DNA of 64,000 bases from Pseudomonas sp. 31-12 (lineage in GTDB: Bacteria; Pseudomonadota; Gammaproteobacteria; Pseudomonadales; Pseudomonadaceae), in NCBI RefSeq assembly GCF_003151075.1, contig NZ_CP029482.1:3348001-3412000 (forward strand). Reading direction: 5' to 3'. The position numbers and the translations under genes were made by a program. Below are positions 19,644 to 29,053 of this stretch, piece by piece. Positions within the stretch are counted from its first letter, which is position 1, and every line of letters starts with the position of its first letter. Under the pieces are notes generated by a model, which did not search any database, was not told where the DNA came from, and worked only from the letters and a program-made list of their open reading frames with translations.

Positions 19644-22600
19644 ATGAATAAGAAGTACAACAACCTTGCCTTGCTCTGCGCGCTGGCCTCGATAGGCACC
19701 GCACAAGCGGCGCCCTACGTGGAAAGCGGTCGAGCAGGGGATCCCAACAGCTGGCGCAGCGCCGAATTCAACGCGGACTGGGGCTTGGGCGCCATCAACG
19801 CTCAGGATGCCTATGCCGCCGGTTACAGCGGCAAAGGCGTGAAACTGGGGATCTTCGATCAGCCGGTGTACGCCCAGCATCCGGAGTTTTCCGGTGCCAA
19901 CAAAGTGGTCACCTTGGTCACCAGTGGTATCCGCGAATATACCGACCCGTATATCCCGGTCAAAGCCGGCGATGCGTTTGTGTATGACGGTTCACCCTCG
20001 GTCGGTTACGACGGCAAGCTCGGCTCCCACGGCACTCACGTCGGCGGGATCGCCGCGGGCAGCCGTGACGGCAACCCGATGCACGGCGTGGCGTACAACG
20101 CGCAGATCATCAGTGCCGACAACGGCGATCCGGGCCCCGAAGACGGGATCATCCTCGGCAACGACGGCGCGGTGTACAAGGCCGGTTGGGATGCGTTGAT
20201 CGCCAGCGGCGCACGGATCATCAACAACAGCTGGGGCATCGGCATCACCGATCGTTTCGATCTGGGCGGCCGTGACCCGGCGTATCCGCACTTCACCGTG
20301 CAGGACGCGCAGCTGCAGTTCAATCAGATCCAACCCATCCTCGGCACACGCCAGGGCGGTGCCTACGATGGTGCGATTGCAGCCGCTCGCAGCGGCATCG
20401 TGACGATCTTCGCCGCCGGCAACGACTACAACCTCAATACCCCGGACGCCATCGCCGGCCTGGGCTATTTCGTCCCGGAAATCGCGCCGAACTGGATGAC
20501 CGTCGCGGCCTTGCAGAAGAACCCGGACCTGAACAGTCCGGACCTCTACAACATCAGCACCTTCTCGTCGCGCTGCGGCTACACCGCGAGTTTCTGCGTG
20601 TCGGCACCGGGCAGCAAGATCTTCAGCGCCGTCATCGGTGGCACCAATGCCGATAACATGACCATCGGCTACGCCAACAAAAATGGCACCTCCATGGCGG
20701 CGCCGCACGTTGCGGGCGCGGTGGCGGTGCTGATGGAGCGCTTCCCGTACATGACCGGAGCCCAGGTCGCCAGCGTGCTGCGCACCACGGCCACCGACAT
20801 GGGCGCACCGGGTGTCGACGCGCTGTACGGCTGGGGCATGATCAACCTGCGCAAAGGCATCGATGGCCCGGGGATGTTTGTCACCGAGCAAGACATTCCC
20901 GAAGAGTTCCGCATCCAGGGCGCCTACGGTTCCAGCCAGTTTGTCGCGGACTTGCCGGGCATCGGCGCGATCATCGATGCAGGCAAACCGACCGAGCGCG
21001 TGTGCAATGACGTGCAGTGTGGGCGGGACGTCTGGCGCAACGACATTTCCGGCCATGGCGGCCTGACCAAGCAGGGCATCGGCACGCTGGTGCTGACCGG
21101 CGCCAACACTTATGCCGGCCCGACCCTGGTCAATCAGGGCCGATTGGCCATCAACGGCTCGCTGCTCTCGTCGGTCACCGTCAATGACAGCGGGATCCTC
21201 GGCGGTAACGGCCGCATCGGCGCATTGACCGCGAAAAGCGGCGGCACCGTGGCGCCGGGCAATTCCATCGGCACCTTGCAGGTATCGGGCGACGTGACTT
21301 TCGAGCCCGGTTCGACTTACGCCGTGGAGTTGTCGCCGACCAGCAGCGACCAGATCGTCGCGGGCGGTAAAGCCGTGATCGACGGCGCGACCGTCAGCCT
21401 GTCCCTGGAAAACAGCCCGACCTTGCTGACCACCAGCGAAGTGCAATCCCTGCTCGGCAATCAATACAACATTCTGCAAGCAGCCGGCGGCATCGAAGGG
21501 CGGTTTGGCGCGGTCCTGCCGAACTACCTGTTCATTGGTGGTGCGCTCGACTACTCGGCCACTGGCATTCAGTTGGCGGTAGAGCGCAACGCCGCGTCCT
21601 TCGCCAGCGTCGGCCAAACCCCGAACCAACGTGCGGTTGCGGCTGCCGCCGAGCAATTGGGCGCGGGCAACGCGCTCTATGAAACCCTGCTGCTGTCGCC
21701 GACCGCCGCCGTCGCACAACAAGCCTTCCAGCAACTCTCCGGTGAGATTCACCCGGCGATCGGCACGTTGCTGATCAACGACAGCCGTTACCTGCGCGAC
21801 GCCGTCGGCGAACGCCTGCGTGAGCGTGATCTGTTCGATGCCGCGGCACCGACCGATGACCGCAGCAACGCCTGGGTCAAAGTCCTCGGCGCCTGGGGCA
21901 AGAGCGATGGCGGGCATGACAACGCCAGCTCGAACAGCTCCATCGGCGGCTTGCTGGCCGGTGTCGACGGTCTGATCACTGAAGATACGCGGCTGGGTTT
22001 CGTCACCGGTTATAGCGACAGTTCGTTGAGCATGGGCGATGGCACGCATTCATCTGCCTCTGTCGACAGCTACCACTTGGGCGCTTACCTGGGCCATGAA
22101 ATCGACTCACTGCGTTTGAGCGTCGGCGGCGCCTACAGCTGGCATCGCATCGACGTGAAACGTGACCTGCAGTTCGGCGACGTCAGCGGCAAACAGAAAT
22201 CCAAGCGCGATGCGACCACCGCGCAACTGTTCACCGAAGCCGCGTATCGCCTGGACCTGCAACCGCTGGCACTGGAACCGTTCGCCAACCTGGCTTACGT
22301 GCACCTCAACCGCGACAGCTTCACCGAGAAAGGTGATGCCGCCGCGCTCAAGGGGGGCGAAGACAACCGAGACGCCGTGCTCTCGACCCTCGGTGTGCGG
22401 GCGAGCAAAGCCATTGCCCTGTCGGACAAACAGCAGCTGGAACTGTCTGGCACTCTGGGCTGGCAGCACAACCTGAGCAACACCCGTTCCGAAGACCACC
22501 TGGCCTTTGCCAACGGCAACACCGGGTTCAGCGTGCAGAGCGTGTCATTGGATCGTAACGCCGCCGTCATTGGTGCGCGGGCCGGTCTGGCGGTGGCGCA

Positions 22601-22691
22601 GGATGTGCGTGTGAGCCTGGATTACAACGGCCTGCTGGGCTCCAACGAGAAAGACCACGGTGTAGGTCTGACACTCGATTGGCAGTTCTGA
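19644..22691 (+). CDS. Autotransporter subtilisin-like serine protease (second of two, PspA/PrtB type)
   Basis: The 1015-residue protein has a signal peptide MNKKYNNLALLCALASIGTA and a subtilase triad Asp72 (GIFDQPV), His129 (GSHGTHVGG) and Ser350 (NGTSMAAPH). It also has a strand repeat (TLVLTGANTYAGPTLVNQG) and a barrel ending LTLDWQF. From about residue 480 it is nearly the same as the preceding protein, evidence of a tandem duplication in which the protease domains diverged. It has larger loops between the Asp and His, so specificity probably differs. It starts 84 bases after the previous gene. Confidence 0.92.
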   Translation: MNKKYNNLALLCALASIGTAQAAPYVESGRAGDPNSWRSAEFNADWGLGAINAQDAYAAGYSGKGVKLGIFDQPVYAQHPEFSGANKVVTLVTSGIREYTDPYIPVKAGDAFVYDGSPSVGYDGKLGSHGTHVGGIAAGSRDGNPMHGVAYNAQIISADNGDPGPEDGIILGNDGAVYKAGWDALIASGARIINNSWGIGITDRFDLGGRDPAYPHFTVQDAQLQFNQIQPILGTRQGGAYDGAIAAARSGIVTIFAAGNDYNLNTPDAIAGLGYFVPEIAPNWMTVAALQKNPDLNSPDLYNISTFSSRCGYTASFCVSAPGSKIFSAVIGGTNADNMTIGYANKNGTSMAAPHVAGAVAVLMERFPYMTGAQVASVLRTTATDMGAPGVDALYGWGMINLRKGIDGPGMFVTEQDIPEEFRIQGAYGSSQFVADLPGIGAIIDAGKPTERVCNDVQCGRDVWRNDISGHGGLTKQGIGTLVLTGANTYAGPTLVNQGRLAINGSLLSSVTVNDSGILGGNGRIGALTAKSGGTVAPGNSIGTLQVSGDVTFEPGSTYAVELSPTSSDQIVAGGKAVIDGATVSLSLENSPTLLTTSEVQSLLGNQYNILQAAGGIEGRFGAVLPNYLFIGGALDYSATGIQLAVERNAASFASVGQTPNQRAVAAAAEQLGAGNALYETLLLSPTAAVAQQAFQQLSGEIHPAIGTLLINDSRYLRDAVGERLRERDLFDAAAPTDDRSNAWVKVLGAWGKSDGGHDNASSNSSIGGLLAGVDGLITEDTRLGFVTGYSDSSLSMGDGTHSSASVDSYHLGAYLGHEIDSLRLSVGGAYSWHRIDVKRDLQFGDVSGKQKSKRDATTAQLFTEAAYRLDLQPLALEPFANLAYVHLNRDSFTEKGDAAALKGGEDNRDAVLSTLGVRASKAIALSDKQQLELSGTLGWQHNLSNTRSEDHLAFANGNTGFSVQSVSLDRNAAVIGARAGLAVAQDVRVSLDYNGLLGSNEKDHGVGLTLDWQF

Positions 22692-22715
22692 ATTCACGCA
22701 AAGGAAGCAAACAAC

Positions 22716-24404
22716 ATGGGACTGTTTGATTACAAAAATGCAGATGGCAAGGCGTTGTACAGCGACGCCATCGCGCTGACGCTGTACGCGTACACGCCCA
22801 CCGGTCAGCCGCTGCCGGCTACCGGATGGGCGCCGATTGGCGCTACGCAGCTGGGTTATCAAGGCAAGGTCGGTGCTCAGGGCACCTTCTATGGCGAGAA
22901 GGACGGCTTCACCAGCGCCGAAGCCGAAGTGCTCGGCAAGTACGACGCGGCGGGCAAGCTGATCGGTATCGGCATTGCCTTCCGTGGTACCGGCGGCCTG
23001 GGGTACAGCGACACCTTCGGTGACATGAAAAACAACCTGCTGGCCGCCGTCGGCCCGGTGGATTACGCGACGAACTACGCGAAAAACGCCTTCGACAACT
23101 TGCTCAAGGACGTTGCCGCGTTTTCGATAGCCCATGGCCTGAGCGCCAAAGACGTCATGGTCAGCGGCCACAGTTTGGGCGGGTTGGGCGTCAACAGCCT
23201 CGCCGAACTGAGCGGCAACAACTGGGGCGGGTTCTTCAAGGACGCCAACTACATCGCGTTCGCTTCGCCGACCCAGAGCGCCACGGGCAAAAACGTGCTG
23301 AATATCGGCTACGAAAACGACCCGGTCTTCCGGGTGCTCGACGGCACCACGTTCAGCAGCGGTTCCCTGGGCAAGCACGATGGACATCAGGACTCGGCGA
23401 CTAACAACATCGTCAACTTCAATGACCAGTACGCGTCCACGGCGCAGAACCTGGTGCCGTTCAGCATCCTCAATCCGCTGAACTGGTCGGCCCACGGCTC
23501 ATTGGGTTACGCCGACGGTTTGAACCGGGTGATCGACTCGCGCTTCTACGACCTCACCGACAAGGACTCGACGCTCATCGTGTCCAACCTGGCGGAATCG
23601 TCCCGGGGCAACATCTGGGTCGAGGACCTCGGCCGCAGCGGCGAGCCGCACACTGGCGGCACCTTCATCATCGGTACCGACAGCAACGATTTGCTCAAGG
23701 GCGGCGCCGGTAATGACTTCATCGAGGGTCGCGACGGTAACGACCGGTTTCGCGATGACGGTGGCTACAACATTCTGCTGGGCGGCAAGGGTAGCAACAC
23801 CTTCGAGTTGCAGAAGCCGTTGCAGAACTTCAGTGTTGCCAACGATGGCGACGGCACGCTGTACGTGCGTGATGCCTACGGCGGCCTCAGCATGACCCGC
23901 GACATCGGCGCGCTGGTGAGCAAGGAGCCGGGTTCATGGTGGGGCAGCAAGGAGGTGACTTACAGCGTCACCGCCAATGGCTTGCTCAATGGCAGCGAAT
24001 TGACCCACTACAACCACTCGCTCAACGGTGACGCCTACGGCAATACACTGGCGGCCAGCGTCGACGGCGACTGGTTGTTCGGTAACGCCGGCGACGATTT
24101 GCTGCGCAGCGACAAAAGCCAGGTGACCTTTGTCGGTGGCGCGGGCAACGACGTGATGCAGGCTTCGGGTGGCAACAACACCTTCCTGTTCAGCGGCGCC
24201 TTCGGTTTTGACGCGATCAATGGCTACCAGGGCAACGACAAGCTGGTGTTCCTCGGCGTACAGGGCGCGGGGCAGGGCTACGACTACAAGCAACACGCTT
24301 CGCAGTCGGGTCATGACACGGTGCTGAAGATTGGCGATTTTGCCGTGACCCTGGTAGGCGTGGGGCTGGACGGCCTGTCGGCTTCAGGCATTACGTTTGC
24401 GTAA
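22716..24404 (+). CDS. RTX lipase/polyurethanase, short form (PueB/LipA1 type)
   Basis: The 562-residue family I.3 lipase has nucleophile Ser153 in VSGHSLGGLG, Asp202 in GYENDPVFR and His260 in WSAHGSLGYADG. C-terminal RTX repeats ([40 protein letters not shown]) and a hydrophobic end (ASGITFA) suited to ABC export follow. It has no Sec signal. Compared with the 617-residue lipase next door it lacks about 54 residues before the nucleophile. It should hydrolyse triglycerides and polyester bonds outside the cell. Confidence 0.93.
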   Translation: MGLFDYKNADGKALYSDAIALTLYAYTPTGQPLPATGWAPIGATQLGYQGKVGAQGTFYGEKDGFTSAEAEVLGKYDAAGKLIGIGIAFRGTGGLGYSDTFGDMKNNLLAAVGPVDYATNYAKNAFDNLLKDVAAFSIAHGLSAKDVMVSGHSLGGLGVNSLAELSGNNWGGFFKDANYIAFASPTQSATGKNVLNIGYENDPVFRVLDGTTFSSGSLGKHDGHQDSATNNIVNFNDQYASTAQNLVPFSILNPLNWSAHGSLGYADGLNRVIDSRFYDLTDKDSTLIVSNLAESSRGNIWVEDLGRSGEPHTGGTFIIGTDSNDLLKGGAGNDFIEGRDGNDRFRDDGGYNILLGGKGSNTFELQKPLQNFSVANDGDGTLYVRDAYGGLSMTRDIGALVSKEPGSWWGSKEVTYSVTANGLLNGSELTHYNHSLNGDAYGNTLAASVDGDWLFGNAGDDLLRSDKSQVTFVGGAGNDVMQASGGNNTFLFSGAFGFDAINGYQGNDKLVFLGVQGAGQGYDYKQHASQSGHDTVLKIGDFAVTLVGVGLDGLSASGITFA

Positions 24405-24501
24405 AGGCTGCATGCACTAAATGCTCCGGGGCGCCTCGGGAGCGAGGCGTCCTGGTTGTGAGCTATCTCTGACAATTCCAACAAAGAGAGAGGCAATACC
24501 C

Positions 24502-26355
24502 ATGGGTGTGTATGACTACAAAAACTTCGGTACAGCCGATTCCAAAGCGTTATTCACCGACGCGATGGCGATCACGCTGTATTCCTATCACAACCTCGAC
24601 AACGGCTTTGCCACCGGTTACCAGCACAACGGCTTCGGCCTTGGCTTGCCGGCGACCCTGGTCACCGCGCTTCTGGGCGGCACCGATTCCCAGGGCGTAA
24701 TCCCGGGCATTCCATGGAACCCCGATTCGGAAAAAGCCGCACTGGAAGCCGTGCAAAAAGCCGGCTGGACACCCATCACCGCCTCGCAACTGGGCTATGA
24801 CGGCAAGGTCGACGCTCGCGGAACGTTCTTCGGCGAGAAGGCCGGGTACACCAGCGCGCAGGTCGAGATCCTCGGCAAGTACGATGCTCAGGGCCATCTG
24901 ACCGAAATCGGTATCGCCTTTCGCGGCACCAGCGGCCCGCGAGAAACCTTGATCAGCGACTCCATCGGCGACGTGATCAACGATCTGCTGGCGGCGCTCG
25001 GCCCCAAGGATTATGCGAAAAACTACGTGGGCGAAGCTTTTGGCAATCTGCTCGGCGACGTCATGGCCTTTGCCCAGACCAATGGCCTGTCGGGCAAAAA
25101 CGTGCTGGTCAGCGGCCACAGCCTCGGCGGGCTGGCGGTCAACAGTCTGGCTGACTTGAGCACGGACAAGTGGTCCGGGTTCTACAAGGATTCCAACTAC
25201 ATCGCCTACGCGTCCCCGACCCAGAGCAGCACCGACAAAGTGCTCAACGTCGGCTATGAAAACGACCCGGTGTTTCGTGCCCTCGACGGATCATCCTTCA
25301 ACCTGTCGTCGGTGGGCGTGCACGATGCCGCCAAGGCTTCGGCGACCGATAACATCGTCAGTTTCAACGACCACTACGCCTCGACAGCGTGGAATGTGCT
25401 GCCGTTCTCCATCCTCAACATCCCGACCTGGATTTCGCACTTGCCGACCGCCTATGGCGACGGCATGAACAGGGTGATCGAATCGAAGTTCTACGACCTC
25501 ACCAGCAAGGACTCGACGATCATCGTCGCCAATCTCTCGGACCCGGCGCGCGCCAACACCTGGGTTCAGGACTTGAATCGCAACGCTGAAACTCACAAGG
25601 GCAGCACGTTCATCATCGGCAGCGACGGCAACGACCTGATTCAGGGCGGCAAGGGCAACGACTACCTGGAGGGTAGGGACGGCAACGACAGCTTCCGCGA
25701 CGGTGGCGGCTACAACATCCTGCTGGGGGGCAAGGGCAGCAACGTGCTGGACTTGCAGCAGTCGGTGAAAAGTTTCGATTTTGCCAATGACGGCACGGGC
25801 AACCTCTACGTCCGTGATGCCAGTGGCGGCATCAGCATTACCCGGGACATCGGCAGCATTGTCACCAAGGAACCGGGGTTCCTGTGGGGGCTGTTCAAGG
25901 ATGACGTGACGCACAGCGTGACGGCCAATGGTCTGGCGGTCGGCAACAACCTGACCGCGTACGCGTCATCGGTGAAGGGCGGCGCGGGGGCCGATACGCT
26001 CAAGGCGCATGCAACGGGCGACTGGCTGTTTGGTCTGGACGGCAACGATCATTTGATTGGCGGCCAGGGCAACGATGTGTTTGTCGGCGGGACGGGGAAT
26101 GACCTGATGGAATCGGGAGGCGGGATCGATACGTTCCTGTTCAGCGGTGCGTTCGGCCAGGACCGGGTGCTGGGGTATCAGGCAAACGACAAGCTGGTGT
26201 TCCTCGGGGTTCAGGGGGTAGCGCCGAATGATGACTATCGGGCTCATGCCACGGCGGTGGGGCAGGATACGGTGCTGACGTTTGGCGCTGATTCGGTAAC
26301 GTTGGTGGGGGTTGGGCTGGAGAGTTTGGCTGGCTCAGGGATTGTAATCGCCTGA
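24502..26355 (+). CDS. lipA: RTX lipase/polyurethanase, 617 residues (LipA/PueA type)
   Basis: With the ATG at 24502 the protein is exactly 617 residues, the size of the known Pseudomonas family I.3 lipases. The catalytic residues fall at the published positions of that group: Ser207 (VSGHSLGGLA), Asp255 (NDPVF) and His313 (WISHLPTAYGDG). RTX repeats (LIQGGKGNDYLEGRDGNDSF; LFGLDGNDHLIGGQGNDVF) bind calcium, and the last residues (GSGIVIA) are an ABC export signal. It is a paralogue of the preceding lipase and ends the cluster. In-frame codons upstream to 24421 are unlikely to be used. Confidence 0.95.
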   Translation: MGVYDYKNFGTADSKALFTDAMAITLYSYHNLDNGFATGYQHNGFGLGLPATLVTALLGGTDSQGVIPGIPWNPDSEKAALEAVQKAGWTPITASQLGYDGKVDARGTFFGEKAGYTSAQVEILGKYDAQGHLTEIGIAFRGTSGPRETLISDSIGDVINDLLAALGPKDYAKNYVGEAFGNLLGDVMAFAQTNGLSGKNVLVSGHSLGGLAVNSLADLSTDKWSGFYKDSNYIAYASPTQSSTDKVLNVGYENDPVFRALDGSSFNLSSVGVHDAAKASATDNIVSFNDHYASTAWNVLPFSILNIPTWISHLPTAYGDGMNRVIESKFYDLTSKDSTIIVANLSDPARANTWVQDLNRNAETHKGSTFIIGSDGNDLIQGGKGNDYLEGRDGNDSFRDGGGYNILLGGKGSNVLDLQQSVKSFDFANDGTGNLYVRDASGGISITRDIGSIVTKEPGFLWGLFKDDVTHSVTANGLAVGNNLTAYASSVKGGAGADTLKAHATGDWLFGLDGNDHLIGGQGNDVFVGGTGNDLMESGGGIDTFLFSGAFGQDRVLGYQANDKLVFLGVQGVAPNDDYRAHATAVGQDTVLTFGADSVTLVGVGLESLAGSGIVIA

Positions 26356-26380
26356 TGTTGATGTGGCGCCAGTAAGGGCC

Positions 26381-26460
26381 TCATCGCGAGCAGGCTCACT
26401 CCCACATTGGATCTCCAGAGTTTGCAGGATCCCTGTGGGAGCGGGCTTGCCCGCGAAGAA
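26381..26460. repeat. REP pair after lipA
   Basis: An imperfect inverted pair of the GTGGGAGCGGGCTTGCCCGC type (left unit about 26383-26406, right unit 26434-26456) lies just past the end of the secretion operon. Confidence 0.75.
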
Positions 26461-26564
26461 CGATAACGCGGTAAACCTGCCTGAATTCGTGACCCAACAG
26501 TCACCTGCGGACTCCAATACCTTGCAACAACAGGATTGAGTACTGGATCAGGAGATTAAGGAAC

Positions 26565-26927
26565 GTGAGTAACAGCAAGAAGCACCTCATCGGATTGGCA
26601 CTGGCCCTGTTATCGGCAAGCGCCACCGCGGAGTTGCCTCACAGCTCGATTTTGAGCCGCTATGGCATGACGCCAGATCAACTGCCGACGCCGGCATCGC
26701 CGGAAACCGTCGAACCCCTTGAAGAGAAAAGCCGCTTTCAGCTCCAGCCGGAGCAGCCTTTTGTGACCTTTCGCTCGGAGCAAAAGCATCCGGAGATCAC
26801 CGGAAATATCAGCATCGATCACGCGATGCAGCAGGAATATGACCGCTGCCAGAAGATTAATGAAGAGCTGAGAAGGCGAGGGGGGAAGTTCATTTCGTGC
26901 GATAACAGCACGCCGTGGATGCCTTAG
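26565..26927 (+). CDS. Small secreted protein of unknown function
   Basis: The 120-residue protein begins with a GTG codon after AGGAGATTAAGGAAC. It has a clear signal peptide (KKHLIGLALALLSASATA), a Pro/Glu-rich middle and two cysteines in the last 30 residues (DRCQKINEE and FISCDNS), which could form a disulfide. I do not recognise a domain. It probably resides in the periplasm or outside the cell. Confidence 0.7.
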   Translation: MSNSKKHLIGLALALLSASATAELPHSSILSRYGMTPDQLPTPASPETVEPLEEKSRFQLQPEQPFVTFRSEQKHPEITGNISIDHAMQQEYDRCQKINEELRRRGGKFISCDNSTPWMP

Positions 26928-26950
26928 GCTTTTGGCGTCTGTGAGGGACA

Positions 26951-26972
26951 CATCGCGGGCTTGCCCGCGATG
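26951..26972. repeat. Single REP hairpin
   Basis: CATCGCGGGC-TT-GCCCGCGATG forms a perfect 10-bp stem between two convergent genes and may help terminate both. Confidence 0.7.
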
Positions 26973-26988
26973 AACGATGACTCGGTCC

Positions 26989-27213
26989 TCAGTCTTCCTC
27001 GCGAACCGTGGCCACGTCGTTGGCATTGACCTTCACTTTCGCGCCAGAAATATCCTCGAACTCATAGAAGCCGTCCTTGGTCTTGGTTTTCGGCATGTCC
27101 TTGGTCAAATACTGGGTGCCGTTCTGCAACGTCACGACCGTTGGCGTGGAGCAACCGGCCAGGGCCAGGAAGGCCGCCGCTGCCAAAGGCAAACCCAGAG
27201 TCTTGATATTCAT
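26989..27213 (-). CDS. YgdI/YgdR-type small lipoprotein
   Basis: The 74-residue protein has a lipobox signal peptide (AAAAFLALAGCS) and one SH3-like domain with TVVTLQNGTQYLTKDMPK and FYEFEDISGAKVKVNANDV, the pattern of the YgdI/YgdR (DUF903) lipoproteins. It is probably anchored in the outer or inner membrane through the cysteine. Its role is unknown. The ATG at 27213 follows GAGAGGTGGGT. Confidence 0.88.
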   Translation of the reverse strand: MNIKTLGLPLAAAAFLALAGCSTPTVVTLQNGTQYLTKDMPKTKTKDGFYEFEDISGAKVKVNANDVATVREED

Positions 27214-27400
27214 ACCCACCTCTCAAATGCTTGAAATAAGCCGCTATGCCGGTTGGTGCCGTGGAACGGCAGAAAGTTCGATGGCCACCTGAAAATAAAC
27301 AAATAGCGCCGCCGCTTATCCTTTTCCGTTTGCACAGGATACGCCGTAGCTGGTATCTGTACGCATAACCAGTACTCGCTTGCCATGGCCCTTTTTCCCT

Positions 27401-29053
27401 GTGACTGCAAATCCTCTCGACGACCCGTTCTATTACTTGAACAACTTCATGCAAGTGCTTGATTGGCTTGAACATCGCTATGCCGATGTGCTGAGCGTCG
27501 AGGAGCAAGCCTTCATCCGTGATTTCCGTCGGCAACCCCGCGAGTCCCGGGCGCTGCTGGTCAGGATGGTGATGCGCAAGGGCCTGCATTTCAGGGCCGG
27601 CAAATTGAGTTACCTCGAAATCGGTGACATTGCCAGCGCTGCCGAGCCGTTGCTGGCGGCAGGCTGGATCTCTGATCAGTCGCCGTTGCAGATCGAGGAA
27701 CTGTTCGACGTTCTGCTCAAGGCCGAGATTCTTCACTGCTTCGGTGCGGTCATTGAGCAACCGAAAGGCAAGAAGACCGAATGGCTGGCGTTCCTGAGCG
27801 AGCAGTTTTGCGAAGCACAAAGCTTCGCGCAATGGTGCCCGCAGCTGAACGACCGACTGTTCACGTTGACTCTTATGGACCTGTGTGACCGCTTGCGGCT
27901 GATGTTCTTCGGCAACCTGTATCAGGATTGGTCGGAGTTCGTGCTGGCCGATCTCGGCATCTTTACCTATGAGAAAGTCGAGTTCTGCGTCGAGTCCCGA
28001 GGCTTGCGCTGCCGTGAAGACGTGGACGCCTGCCTGTTCCTGCATCACTGCCAGCAACGTTTCGAGGCCGGTGAAGACGTGGCGGTCATTGTCGAGCAGA
28101 TCAACGAATTGCAACTCGATAACCCTTGGCTGCAACGACGTCGCGGCAAGTTGTTGTTCCAGATCGGTCAGCACTGCGAACGCATGGCGGATTTCTCCAC
28201 GGCGCTGACGATTTACCGCGACTGCGTCTATCCCGGCGCACGCGTGCGACTTATTCGTGTGCTGGAGCGCTGCGGTGAATATCAGTTGGCCCTGCACTTG
28301 GCCATGCACGCGGAACAATCGCCGGAAAGCGCCACCGAGCATCAGCATCTGCTGCGTGTGTTGCCCAGGCTGCGGCGCAAACTGGGCGGGCCGGCGATGA
28401 AGCGGCCGTCCCCCCGGGAAATGCTGCGCCTGGACCTTCAGTTGCCAAGGACCGATCTGGCGCTGTCGGTTGAATATTACGTTCAGGCGCATCTGGCGGA
28501 GGATTCGGCGCCGGTGCATTACGTCGAGAACAGCCTGATCAACTCATTGTTCGGGCTGTTGTGCTGGCCGGCGATCTTTGCCCCGTTGCCGGGAGCGTTT
28601 TTCCACCCGTTCCAGCGCGGGCCGGTGGACTTGCTCAACGAGGACTTCCATGCGCGTCGAGCTGATTTGTTTGAGGCGTGTCTCGCCGAACTCGATGACG
28701 GCCGCTATCTAGAGACAATTCGTGAACGTTACGTCGCCAAGTGGGGCGTGCAGTCACCCTTCGTGTTCTGGGGCGCGCTGAGCGAAGAACTGCTGGATCA
28801 GGCGCTCGATTGCCTGCCCGCCGAACACCTCAAGCACTGGTTCAACCGTCTGCTGCTGGACATCAAGGCCAACCGTGCCGGCATGCCCGACCTGATCCAG
28901 TTCTGGCCGCAGCACAAGACCTACCGCATGATCGAAGTCAAAGGCCCCGGCGATCGCCTGCAAGACAACCAATTGCGCTGGCTGGAGTTCTGTCACGAAC
29001 ATCAGATGCCGATCGCCGTCTGCTATGTGCAATGGGCGGAGCAGAGCGCTTGA
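27401..29053 (+). CDS. fan1: FAN1-type structure-specific nuclease with C-terminal VRR-NUC domain
   Basis: The roughly 550-residue protein matches bacterial FAN1 in length and layout. An N-terminal DNA-binding part begins NPLDDPFYYLNNFMQVLDWL, a TPR-like middle has repeats around residues 220-320, and the C-terminal VRR-NUC domain has the catalytic Asp497 (AGMPDLIQF) and Glu512/Lys514 (MIEVKGPGD). FAN1 cuts 5' flaps and unhooks interstrand crosslinks. The start is uncertain: GTG at 27401 or TTG at 27380. The next gene, a Rad3-like helicase, overlaps its stop codon, so the two are made together. Confidence 0.9.
   Translation: MTANPLDDPFYYLNNFMQVLDWLEHRYADVLSVEEQAFIRDFRRQPRESRALLVRMVMRKGLHFRAGKLSYLEIGDIASAAEPLLAAGWISDQSPLQIEELFDVLLKAEILHCFGAVIEQPKGKKTEWLAFLSEQFCEAQSFAQWCPQLNDRLFTLTLMDLCDRLRLMFFGNLYQDWSEFVLADLGIFTYEKVEFCVESRGLRCREDVDACLFLHHCQQRFEAGEDVAVIVEQINELQLDNPWLQRRRGKLLFQIGQHCERMADFSTALTIYRDCVYPGARVRLIRVLERCGEYQLALHLAMHAEQSPESATEHQHLLRVLPRLRRKLGGPAMKRPSPREMLRLDLQLPRTDLALSVEYYVQAHLAEDSAPVHYVENSLINSLFGLLCWPAIFAPLPGAFFHPFQRGPVDLLNEDFHARRADLFEACLAELDDGRYLETIRERYVAKWGVQSPFVFWGALSEELLDQALDCLPAEHLKHWFNRLLLDIKANRAGMPDLIQFWPQHKTYRMIEVKGPGDRLQDNQLRWLEFCHEHQMPIAVCYVQWAEQSA

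Noticed and set aside
19992..22049. Long antisense open frame (685 codons) within the second autotransporter gene
   Set aside because: It is a shadow of GC-rich codon use on the other strand; it shows no recognisable domain and the sense gene is certain.
28741..29049. Extension of the helicase gene upstream into fan1
   Set aside because: The extra residues are the out-of-frame reading of the VRR-NUC domain and are very Arg/Ala/Pro-rich; the TTG at 29050 (or ATG at 29032) gives a family-like start.
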